Shown piece by piece: positions 15,873 to 23,468 of a DNA stretch of 64,000 bases. The stretch is from BQWY01 sp046351095 (lineage in GTDB: Bacteria; Nitrospirota; Nitrospiria; Nitrospirales; Nitrospiraceae), in NCBI GenBank assembly GCA_046351095.1, contig JAXLZC010000001.1:2170001-2234000 (forward strand), given 5' to 3'. Position 1 is the first letter of the stretch, and each line of letters begins with the position of its first letter. The notes below the pieces were generated by a model that saw nothing but the letters and a program-made list of their open reading frames with translations, searched no databases and was not told the origin of the DNA. A program made the position numbers and the translations under genes.

Positions 15873-18191
15873 CTAGTCAACCGACACCGGATCGACATCC
15901 ACCGACAACTTCACACGCGCCCTGCTCGCAGCTTCGTCGAGCGTCGTCAGGGACCGCGCAACAAGGAGGCGCAGCGCCTCGCCGTCCGGCCCTTTGAGCA
16001 ACAGGCGCGCGCGCACCTCGTTCGCCCCGCGCACGACGGGCGCCGCGACCGGCCCCATCACCGTCATGCCCTGCCCAAGCGGAGCCCGCGCCGCCGCTGC
16101 CGGCAAAATAGCCCGCAACAGCTTTGCCCACCGCTCGGCGATGTCCTGCACACGAGCCGCCTGCGTCCCCACCACGTGCAACGAAATCAGCGCGCCATAC
16201 GGCGGATAGGCCAGCGCCTGCCGCAACGCCTGCTCCTCACGGTCGAGACAGGTCCGGTCACCGGTCGCGAGCGCCTGCATGACGGCGTGATTCGGCAAAC
16301 AGGTCTGCACGAGGGCACGGCCGCCGACGGCGGGATCCGCCAAGGCCACGATGGCCGACAATTCTTGGTAGGTCCGCTCTGACGCGCGAAAATCCGGGAC
16401 GTGTAAACCCGCCTCCGCGTACACGATGCCGACAAGATGGCAGGACCGTGACGGCAACTCGCGCGTCAGCAGACTCGTCCCGATGGCGATGTCCCAGTCG
16501 TCGTCGGACGTCGGTTGATCCGATTCCGTCACCACCGTGTCGTTCTGCGCGGCGCGGGCGGCAGCCGCCACATCGCGATCGATCCGGCGGCGACGCGCCT
16601 GCGGAAACCGCACCGACACCTCCGCCTCCAGCCGCTCAGTCCCGTAGCCGATCATATCGAACTGCAATCCGTCGCAGGCCTGGCAGCGCTCCGGCGCAGC
16701 CTGCTGCGTCCCACAGGCACGACAGCGCAATCGCCGAGTCGTTCGCGAAAACGACAACGCGACACGGCAACCGGGACAGCGCGGGATCGCACCGCAGCCG
16801 ACACAAATGAGCGCCGGCGCGTAGCCGCGACGATTGAGATAGAGCACGATACGCTGTCGGTTGGAGAGGGCCTGTTCAATCGCCTCGCACAGCGGCGGCG
16901 AGAGCGCTTCCTCGCGCGGCGGATAGGCCAACGGCACGATGTCGACGGGCGCGGCCGCACGCGACGAGTCGCTAGTTTGCACTGCGATCATCTCGCGCTC
17001 GCCCTGCAGACGATGGCGCGTTTCGAGCGACGCACGATGACTCAACAGCAGCAATGCAGCGCCTTCACATTCGGCGCGGCGCCACGCCACATCGCGCGCG
17101 TGGAAATGCGGCGCCTGCTCCGACTTCAACACGGCTTGATCCGCGTCATCGACACACAACAACCCGACATTCGCTAACGGCGCAAATACGGCCGTCCTTG
17201 TGCCCACGACGATCCGTACGGTTCCCGCGCGCACACGATCCCACGCACGGCGGCGCTGCGCCGCGGTGCGCGCGCCACCCCAACGTTCGACCAGCGCCGC
17301 GCCCCAGCGCGTCTCAAGGGCCGACGCAATCGCGTCCACACGCCGCACTTCTGGCGCTATGACAATGACCGTCTGACTACGCGCCAGCGCCAACGCACAG
17401 GCCTCACACAACACATCGAGCCGCGTCTCGGTATCCCCCTCGATAAGGAGCCGCCGTGCGCCATCCGTTTGCTGTACGAGGGCGGCCACTCGTTCGGTCA
17501 GATTCGTATCGAGCTGCGGCGCGCCATCTGCAAAATTCTGCGGGCTTGGAGGCGCTGTTGTCTCCGACGTCGACGATGCGGCCGTTGCGGCCTTGGTTCG
17601 CCCAACAATCACCCAGCCGCGCTCGACCGCCATCGTCAGCCGTGCGCTGCTGAACGACGGCTTCTGTTTGCGCAGCCAGGCCAACGACGCACCCTTGGCG
17701 CGCTTCGCAAGACCATGCAGCCATGTCCATTCTGATCGTTCGGCGCCATTACCCAACGCAGGATCCGTCGCCAGCGCCTGGCGACCGTCCTCCGTTACCG
17801 CGTAGCGTTCCGATTGGGGCGGCGCCCCGGCGGGCGGCAAAATAAATTGCAGGCAGGCTCCCAGCGGCGCGACATAGTAGGCCGCGAGCCATTGGACCAA
17901 TTCGAGCATCCGGCTCTCGACCGAACCGGCTCCATCCGCCTGCGATGCAGCCTCGGAGGACACGCGCGAGACAATTGCACGGAGACGGGTAGGGGGCGCG
18001 CCAGTCATTCCTGGCGTTCCATCGGGCACACGGTCGGCCACACTGACGACCAAGCCGCGCAGTGTCACCGAGCCGAAAGGGACAAGCACGCTGTCGCCGA
18101 CAACAAGCGATCGCTGAAGGGCAGGCGGCACGGAATAGGTAAACAGCCGGTGCAGATGGCGCGGAACGACGACGTCGGCGTAGCGTGGCAC
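15873..18191 (-). CDS. priA: primosomal protein N' (PriA) with degenerate helicase motifs
   Basis: PriA restarts stalled replication forks. I start at GTG 18191, which gives PRYADVVVPRHLHRLFTYSV, aligned with the usual PriA N-terminal 3'-DNA-binding domain; the frame opens further to a TTG at 18290. The eight zinc-binding Cys of the winged CRR domain are intact (C463, C466, C472, C475, C490, C493, C503, C506), and YGTERLEAEV is recognisable. The ATPase core is not: Walker A is IEGDTETR (about 250-257) with no GKT, the DEEH box is DDAD (348-351), and the AGRAGR motif VI is replaced by ALADPAVGG. It should keep DNA and zinc binding but lack helicase activity. Confidence 0.85.
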   Translation of the reverse strand: MPRYADVVVPRHLHRLFTYSVPPALQRSLVVGDSVLVPFGSVTLRGLVVSVADRVPDGTPGMTGAPPTRLRAIVSRVSSEAASQADGAGSVESRMLELVQWLAAYYVAPLGACLQFILPPAGAPPQSERYAVTEDGRQALATDPALGNGAERSEWTWLHGLAKRAKGASLAWLRKQKPSFSSARLTMAVERGWVIVGRTKAATAASSTSETTAPPSPQNFADGAPQLDTNLTERVAALVQQTDGARRLLIEGDTETRLDVLCEACALALARSQTVIVIAPEVRRVDAIASALETRWGAALVERWGGARTAAQRRRAWDRVRAGTVRIVVGTRTAVFAPLANVGLLCVDDADQAVLKSEQAPHFHARDVAWRRAECEGAALLLLSHRASLETRHRLQGEREMIAVQTSDSSRAAAPVDIVPLAYPPREEALSPPLCEAIEQALSNRQRIVLYLNRRGYAPALICVGCGAIPRCPGCRVALSFSRTTRRLRCRACGTQQAAPERCQACDGLQFDMIGYGTERLEAEVSVRFPQARRRRIDRDVAAAARAAQNDTVVTESDQPTSDDDWDIAIGTSLLTRELPSRSCHLVGIVYAEAGLHVPDFRASERTYQELSAIVALADPAVGGRALVQTCLPNHAVMQALATGDRTCLDREEQALRQALAYPPYGALISLHVVGTQAARVQDIAERWAKLLRAILPAAAARAPLGQGMTVMGPVAAPVVRGANEVRARLLLKGPDGEALRLLVARSLTTLDEAASRARVKLSVDVDPVSVD

Positions 18192-18360
18192 GGCAGCGAG
18201 ACGATCGAGCAGTTGGAGGATGGTAGAGAGGCCGATGAGGCTCGGCCGACGAACGGGAGGAATTCTAACAGCGCAGGGCCGGCCGCACAATCAACGGTGC
18301 AACCGGCCCTGCCACTGATCGCGCACACTATGTACAGACACGCCCGGCGAACGGAGCGAC

Positions 18361-20001
18361 TTAGGCGCCTGGAAGCGCCTGCTGGCCCTTTGTATCGGGA
18401 GCCTCGCTGGCGCCGCCTTCAGACTGCCCGCCGACATTCCCGCCTGCGCTGGGGACATCGCCGCCGCTCGGCATGCCCGAACCGGACCCGGCGTCCACGC
18501 TGCCGACATCACCCGACCCGCTGCCCACTGTGGAGAGGGTGGCGCTGCCGCCCGTCACCTTGGGGAGATTCTGCTCGGTGTATTCGGCCGGCGCGGCATT
18601 AGCGTCGCTCGGCAAGGGAAGCGGGGCCTGGTCGGCCGGCTTCACACTCGGTTTCTTCGCAGCATCCGACAGCACATCGCCGGGGAACACGATCTCCACA
18701 CGGCGGTTTTTCTGGCGGCCTTCGTCCGTGGCATTTGTCGCAACCGGCTTCGACGAGCCATACCCGACTGTCGTCACACGCTCCTGACCCAATCCCGCTT
18801 CGCGAGCCAAAAATTCCGCGACACCGACGGCGCGCGCCTTGGACAACTCGCGATTCGTCGGATACTTGCTGCGGAGGGACGGGCCGATTTCCTGCGCGTC
18901 CGCATGGCCTTCGATCCGGATCGGTTTCTCCGGCATCGACTTCAGCAACGTGCCGATGTGCTTCAACAACTCCTGGCCTTCGCCGCGAACCGACGCATCG
19001 CCCGACTCGAAATACAGGTGATCCATCAACTCGTTTAAGCTGACGACCACGTTATTCGTCGCCGCGTCCGCATGCATCGTGACGGGCGCCGGCGCTTCAC
19101 GCACGAATCGATCGATATTCTTCGCGGCGGCTTTGCTGACGATGGGTTCGGTCACCGGAACCTGTGCGGTCGGCGCCTCCGGCTGATCCATAGCCACGGC
19201 GGGTGCGGCAACCTTCACCGTCGTGACGCGATCGCCGATCAGGACCGGGGAGATGGTCTTCGCAATCATGGCCGTCGCCGTATGCGCTTCCACAGCCACG
19301 ATACGCGCTTCTCCGAGCGTGCGGCGCGGCAATCCGCCGCCGACGCGATAGAGGGTCATCACATCGCCCGCCTGCAGGCCATCGTCCTGGCCGCGGTCGA
19401 GGTAGACGATCTGGTGCTGGGCGGTCAACGTCAAATTCGCAAGAAAGTCGACCACCATGCCCTCGACCTCGCCCGTGGCCTGAGCCGTCTGCTTCGGGGC
19501 GGCGGCCGTCACGTCCTGCGGGACGAAGGGCATCAGATGGTCGCCCGGGCCGATGGGGTTTGCGCTAGCCACGACCTTCCCGACGGCCAAGGCCCCTTCG
19601 ACCTGAGTGATCCGCACGACACCGAGCTGGTGGATCAACTCACCGAGGTACTGGCGGGTGACCGGGTGGTAGACCTTATGATAACGACGATAGACGGTAT
19701 AGAGGTCACCGAGCTTCGCCTCCGCCGGATTGTTCAGCCGGAGGTAGACGGAGTGGGTCCCGGCGCTGATCATGCGATTGCCGGTCAGTTGGTTGTCGCC
19801 GGTCACCTGATTCACCACACCCGAGAAGGGCTGGTTCATCCGGATATACCCGGCAGGGAAGGCGTAGCGTTGATCGCCGCGCACGGCCCCTTGCACGGCC
19901 GGATCGGTCACATAATCCGAGGCCCAGGCGCCCGGCGCCTGCGCACTCGCGAGGAGACCTACAAGAAGGACCTGCCCGACAACCTGTACATGTTTTTTCA
20001 T
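18361..20001 (-). CDS. OmpA-family envelope protein with peptidoglycan-binding domain
   Basis: The 546-residue protein has a signal peptide (MKKHVQVVGQVLLVGLLASA, cut near AWASD). A beta-rich domain with LysM-associated-type repeats (about 60-270; LRLNNPAEAKLGDLYTVYRR, YLDRGQDDGLQAGDVMTLYR) follows. Next comes an OmpA C-terminal domain (about 320-450; IRIEGHADAQEIG, NRELSKARAVGVAEFLAREA, GYGSSKPVATNATDEGRQKN, RRVEIVF) that binds diaminopimelate in peptidoglycan. The last ~90 residues are a low-complexity Gly/Ser/Pro tail. It probably tethers the outer membrane or an envelope complex to the wall. GGAGAAC precedes ATG 20001. Confidence 0.88.
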   Translation of the reverse strand: MKKHVQVVGQVLLVGLLASAQAPGAWASDYVTDPAVQGAVRGDQRYAFPAGYIRMNQPFSGVVNQVTGDNQLTGNRMISAGTHSVYLRLNNPAEAKLGDLYTVYRRYHKVYHPVTRQYLGELIHQLGVVRITQVEGALAVGKVVASANPIGPGDHLMPFVPQDVTAAAPKQTAQATGEVEGMVVDFLANLTLTAQHQIVYLDRGQDDGLQAGDVMTLYRVGGGLPRRTLGEARIVAVEAHTATAMIAKTISPVLIGDRVTTVKVAAPAVAMDQPEAPTAQVPVTEPIVSKAAAKNIDRFVREAPAPVTMHADAATNNVVVSLNELMDHLYFESGDASVRGEGQELLKHIGTLLKSMPEKPIRIEGHADAQEIGPSLRSKYPTNRELSKARAVGVAEFLAREAGLGQERVTTVGYGSSKPVATNATDEGRQKNRRVEIVFPGDVLSDAAKKPSVKPADQAPLPLPSDANAAPAEYTEQNLPKVTGGSATLSTVGSGSGDVGSVDAGSGSGMPSGGDVPSAGGNVGGQSEGGASEAPDTKGQQALPGA

Positions 20002-20192
20002 AATGTTCTCCTACAACAACGAACCTTATCAGATCGCTTCAACCTGTCAACAAACGCGCGGTTTTACACATGCCTGGATCGCGAGGGTGAATCGAGCGCG
20101 ACGCAGCGGTCATCGGACAGGACAGCGCCGTACGACGCGGCGTATGATGGGGGAGTCGTTACGGAGATCGGAGGCGTCGAGCGAGTTTCCAG

Positions 20193-20450
20193 ATGACGAT
20201 TGAAACATCCGATAGGCAGGACAGCTCTCGTCCGGAGCAGGTGAACGAGGCTACGACACCGACGCGATCGGAGATTCCGCCGCGTGCGCCGAGAGCGCGG
20301 ATCGAGACGCAGATTCCGAGAAGAAAAAAGGGCAAACCGATTCTTCCGCTCGAATCGGAATGGGACCGTCAGGTGAACGACGGCCCACCGGACCTCAAAC
20401 GACCGGCCTCGCACATGGTCCGGCGCGATCCACCGAACGAATCTTCATAA
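20193..20450 (+). CDS. small basic disordered protein, doubtful
   Basis: An 85-residue frame starts at ATG 20193. It is hydrophilic, rich in Arg, Pro, Glu and Ser, and probably disordered, with a basic patch RARIETQIPRRKKGKPILPL. There is no recognised family. It lies divergent from the OmpA-like gene and upstream of the nuo leader. Codon use is GC-rich at third positions, but a chance frame cannot be ruled out. Confidence 0.4.
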   Translation: MTIETSDRQDSSRPEQVNEATTPTRSEIPPRAPRARIETQIPRRKKGKPILPLESEWDRQVNDGPPDLKRPASHMVRRDPPNESS

Positions 20451-20642
20451 CGAATTCCTGACCACAGCACCGCACTTCGCAGACTCCGTCCACTCACGCC
20501 GCATCGCAGTTCCACACAAAAAATTCGTTGCGATCCGCCGCGCACAGAGCGTGAACGGCCTCGCATCGCACCAAAAATCTCGTCTCCCTCGCGCTGGTCC
20601 TTTAGGACTTTCGGGCTCTAGGGCTGTAGGTCCTTTGTACGC

Positions 20643-20672
20643 TTGCTATTCAAAACACCCCCTGACTAAGAT
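20643..20672 (+). promoter_or_regulatory. possible nuo operon promoter
   Basis: TTGCTA (20643-20648) and TAAGAT (20667-20672) are spaced by 18 bp, each matching the sigma-70 consensus at four of six positions. The 295-bp leader 20451-20745 holds no convincing gene. It contains a repeated GGTCCTTT (near 20599 and 20632) and the short dyad GTCCTTTAGGAC. A start site near 20680 would give a ~65-nt leader before nuoA. Confidence 0.3.
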
Positions 20673-20745
20673 TGCCGCTCTTTTTTTGCCCAGCAAGGCA
20701 GCTGTGGCGCGGGGTTGCGTGCGCAGGCACGGCGAAGGATTGCCG

Positions 20746-21129
20746 ATGGCTAGCTCAGAATTACTCCTGCAGTACCTCGATACCTATTTCCCGATCCTGC
20801 TCTTTGTCTTCGTGGCGCTCGCTTTCGGGGTCGTCACCCTGGTCATCAGCTACCTCGTCCAGCCCAAATATCCGGAACCGGAAAAGTTGAGCACGTACGA
20901 GTGCGGCGCCGAGCCCTTCTCGGACGCGCGTATGCCGTTTCCGGTGCGCTACTACATCTTTGCGATGTTGTTCGTCTTGTTCGATATCGAAGTGATCTTT
21001 CTGTATCCGTGGGCCGTGGTGTTCAGCAAAATCGGGCTCATCGGCCTGATCGAAATGCTGATCTTCATCGGATTGTTTGTCGTGGCCTACGCCTATGCCT
21101 GGCGAAAGGGAGCCCTCGAATGGGACTGA
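20746..21129 (+). CDS. nuoA: NADH-quinone oxidoreductase subunit A
   Basis: This is a 127-residue subunit of the complex I membrane arm next to the quinone site. Three hydrophobic helices are visible (FPILLFVFVALAFGVVTLVI, YYIFAMLFVLFDIEVIFLYP, IGLIEMLIFIGLFVVAYAYA). The conserved NuoA loop KLSTYECGAEPFSDARMPFP, whose Cys shifts during the active/deactive transition in other species, is intact. ATG 20746 has AAGGA 8 nt upstream. It is the first gene of the nuo operon, and its last codons overlap the nuoB start by 10 bp. Confidence 0.95.
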   Translation: MASSELLLQYLDTYFPILLFVFVALAFGVVTLVISYLVQPKYPEPEKLSTYECGAEPFSDARMPFPVRYYIFAMLFVLFDIEVIFLYPWAVVFSKIGLIGLIEMLIFIGLFVVAYAYAWRKGALEWD

Positions 21130-21644
21130 TTCATATCGGCCACGAGAAGGATGCGCAGGCCGACATCATCACCACCACGGTGGAAAAGGCCGTCAACTGG
21201 GCGCGCAAAGGCTCGCTCTGGCCGATGACGTTCGGCTTGGCCTGCTGCGCGATCGAGATGATCGCCGCGGTCTCCGCCCGCTACGACATGGACCGGTACG
21301 GCGCCGGGGTCTTCCGCGCCTCGCCACGCCAGTCGGATTTGATGATCGTCGCCGGCACCGTCTGCCGCCGCATGGCGCCGGTGATCCGCAAAATTTACGA
21401 CCAGATGCCCGAGCCGAAGTACGTGATCGCGATGGGCTCCTGCGCGACGTCCGGAAATATCTACGACAGCTACAGCGTCGTCCAAGGCGTCGATCGATTC
21501 GTGCCGGTCGACATCTACGTGCCCGGCTGCCCGCCGACGCCGGAAGCGCTCTTCGACGGCATTTTGAAACTCCAAGAGCGCATCATGCAGAAGCGCGTGT
21601 TCGTGAAGCAGCCGGAGCAGGTCAAGGCGACGTTGAAAGTGTAA
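21120..21644 (+). CDS. nuoB: NADH-quinone oxidoreductase subunit B
   Basis: NuoB carries the terminal cluster N2 that hands electrons to quinone. The four ligands are present: the tandem Cys pair in FGLACCAIEM, Cys in GTVCRRMAP, and Cys in VPGCPPTPEALFDG. The supporting MGSCATSGNIYDSY loop is also there. At 174 residues the length is normal. The frame starts at ATG 21120, inside the end of nuoA. Confidence 0.96.
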   Translation: MGLIHIGHEKDAQADIITTTVEKAVNWARKGSLWPMTFGLACCAIEMIAAVSARYDMDRYGAGVFRASPRQSDLMIVAGTVCRRMAPVIRKIYDQMPEPKYVIAMGSCATSGNIYDSYSVVQGVDRFVPVDIYVPGCPPTPEALFDGILKLQERIMQKRVFVKQPEQVKATLKV

Positions 21645-21653
21645 CTGCGGACC

Positions 21654-22166
21654 ATGGCGACCGAACCCCTCACATTGTTGGCCACGCGTGTTCAGGAGGC
21701 CTTTCCCAAGGCCGTCGTGAAAGTCGTGGAATGGCGAGGCGACCTGGCCCTGACGGTGACGCGCGAGTCGTTGCACCCGGTTGCGCGATTTCTCCACGAC
21801 GACCCGGCGCTGGACTTCGACTACATCGTGCACGTCAGCTCCGTCGACTGGCCTGACGACGAAGAACGTTTCGAAGTCGTCTACGAGTTTTATTCGATCC
21901 GGAAACGCCACCGTATTCGCCTGAAGACCCGCGTGCCGGAGTCGGACTGTGCGGTGGATTCGCTGGTCGATATCTGGAAGGGCGCCGATTTTATGGAGCG
22001 CGAAGTGTTCGACATGATGGGGATCCGGTTCCGCCATCATCCGGACCTGCGCCGTATCTTGATGCCAGACGATTACACCGAGGGCTATCCCTTACGGAAA
22101 GATTTCCCGCTCCGCGGCAAGGGCTGGCGCGATACGTTCGACTTTTTGAACGAGCCGACGAATTAA
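21654..22166 (+). CDS. nuoC: NADH-quinone oxidoreductase subunit C
   Basis: This is a 170-residue hydrophilic subunit of the complex I connecting module. The 30-kDa subunit signature is present as ERFEVVYEFYSIRKRHRIRL and FMEREVFDMMGIRFRHHPDL, followed by RRILMPDDYTEGYPLRKDFP. The gene is separate from nuoD, unlike the fused nuoCD of E. coli. ATG 21654 lies 9 bp after nuoB. Confidence 0.95.
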   Translation: MATEPLTLLATRVQEAFPKAVVKVVEWRGDLALTVTRESLHPVARFLHDDPALDFDYIVHVSSVDWPDDEERFEVVYEFYSIRKRHRIRLKTRVPESDCAVDSLVDIWKGADFMEREVFDMMGIRFRHHPDLRRILMPDDYTEGYPLRKDFPLRGKGWRDTFDFLNEPTN

Positions 22167-22187
22167 CCGTTTTCCGTACGCACGACG

Positions 22188-23441
22188 ATGACGACGCGTC
22201 CATTCGAAGACCAGCGCACGACCGTCTATAAGGTCGACCCGGCCAATCCGGAGACCGAGACGCTCCCGACCCTCCGGACGGAAGAGCTGCTGCTCAACAT
22301 GGGCCCGCAACACCCGAGCACGCACGGGGTGTTGAAGGTCATTTTGGAATTGGAAGGCGAACGGATCGTGAAGTCCACCCCGGTGATGGGCTACCTGCAC
22401 CGCGGCGTAGAGAAATTGGCCGAAGACGGCACCTACCATCAGTTCATCCCGCATACCGACCGGCTCGACTACGTCTGCGCGATGTACAACAACTACGCGT
22501 ACTGCCGCGCAGTCGAAAAGTTGATGAACATCACGGTGCCCGACCGCGCCGAGTATTTACGTACGATCGTCGCGGAAGTGCAGCGCATCGTGGGGCACCT
22601 GTTTTGGTTGGGCACGCAAGCCCTGGACATCGGCGCGATGACCGTCTTTTTTTATACGTTCCGCGACCGCGAGATTCTGCTCGATTGGTTCGACGAGCTG
22701 TGCGGCGCGCGTCTGACGACCAGTTGGTACCGCATCGGCGGCATCGAGCGCGATTTTACGCCCGAGCTGTTGGATAAGGTCCGCCGATTTCTCGACTACT
22801 TCCCGCCGAAGATCGAGGAGTATGTCGTGTTCCTCGAAAAGAACCGCATCTGGTTGGCGCGCACGAAGGGCGTCGCGGTGATTTCGGCGGAAGATGCGGT
22901 GAGCTTCGGTTTAAGCGGGCCGACCTTGCGCGGCTCCGGCGTCGACTTCGACCTGCGGAAATACGAAGCCTACGGCGCCTATCCGCGTTGCGAGTTCAGC
23001 GTGCCGGTCGGCAAAAACGGCGATACGTACGACCGGTATTGGATTCGTGTCATGGAGCTCCACGAGAGCGTCAAAATCATTCGGCAATGTTTGGAGCAAT
23101 TGCCGGAAGGTCCGGTCATGGCCGACGTCCCCAGCGTGACGTTTCCGCCGAAAGACCGCGTCTTCACGAATCTCGAGTCGATGATTCAACAGTTCAAACT
23201 GTTTTCGCAGGGCTTCGACGCGCCGCCGGGCGAGATCTACTGCGGCACCGAAGCGCACAAGGGCGAACTGGGCTTTTATATCGTGAGCGCGGGAGGTGGG
23301 AAGCCGTATCGGCTGAAGATCCGCTCCCCCTCGTTCATTCACATGGGCGCGTTCGATTACATGGCCAAGGGATACATGATCGCCGATGCCGTGACGATCT
23401 TCGGCAGCTACGACATCGTCATGGGCGAGTGCGACCGATAG
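22188..23441 (+). CDS. nuoD: NADH-quinone oxidoreductase subunit D
   Basis: NuoD forms the quinone-binding chamber with NuoB. The 417-residue protein carries the 49-kDa signature NMGPQHPSTHGVLKVILELE with the quinone-loop His. The conserved LHRGVEKLAE, DRLDYVCAMYNNYAYC and GGGKPYRLKIRSPSFIHM blocks are present, and the end MGECDR matches complex I rather than hydrogenase large subunits, whose nickel-binding Cys pairs are absent. It starts 21 bp after nuoC. Confidence 0.96.
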   Translation: MTTRPFEDQRTTVYKVDPANPETETLPTLRTEELLLNMGPQHPSTHGVLKVILELEGERIVKSTPVMGYLHRGVEKLAEDGTYHQFIPHTDRLDYVCAMYNNYAYCRAVEKLMNITVPDRAEYLRTIVAEVQRIVGHLFWLGTQALDIGAMTVFFYTFRDREILLDWFDELCGARLTTSWYRIGGIERDFTPELLDKVRRFLDYFPPKIEEYVVFLEKNRIWLARTKGVAVISAEDAVSFGLSGPTLRGSGVDFDLRKYEAYGAYPRCEFSVPVGKNGDTYDRYWIRVMELHESVKIIRQCLEQLPEGPVMADVPSVTFPPKDRVFTNLESMIQQFKLFSQGFDAPPGEIYCGTEAHKGELGFYIVSAGGGKPYRLKIRSPSFIHMGAFDYMAKGYMIADAVTIFGSYDIVMGECDR

Positions 23442-23468
23442 CGCGAACCTGAGCGCGCACTGACCGTT

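Noticed and set aside
20593..20660. Possible riboswitch before nuoA
   Set aside because: The repeats and dyad do not match any riboswitch core I know, and complex I operons are not usual targets.
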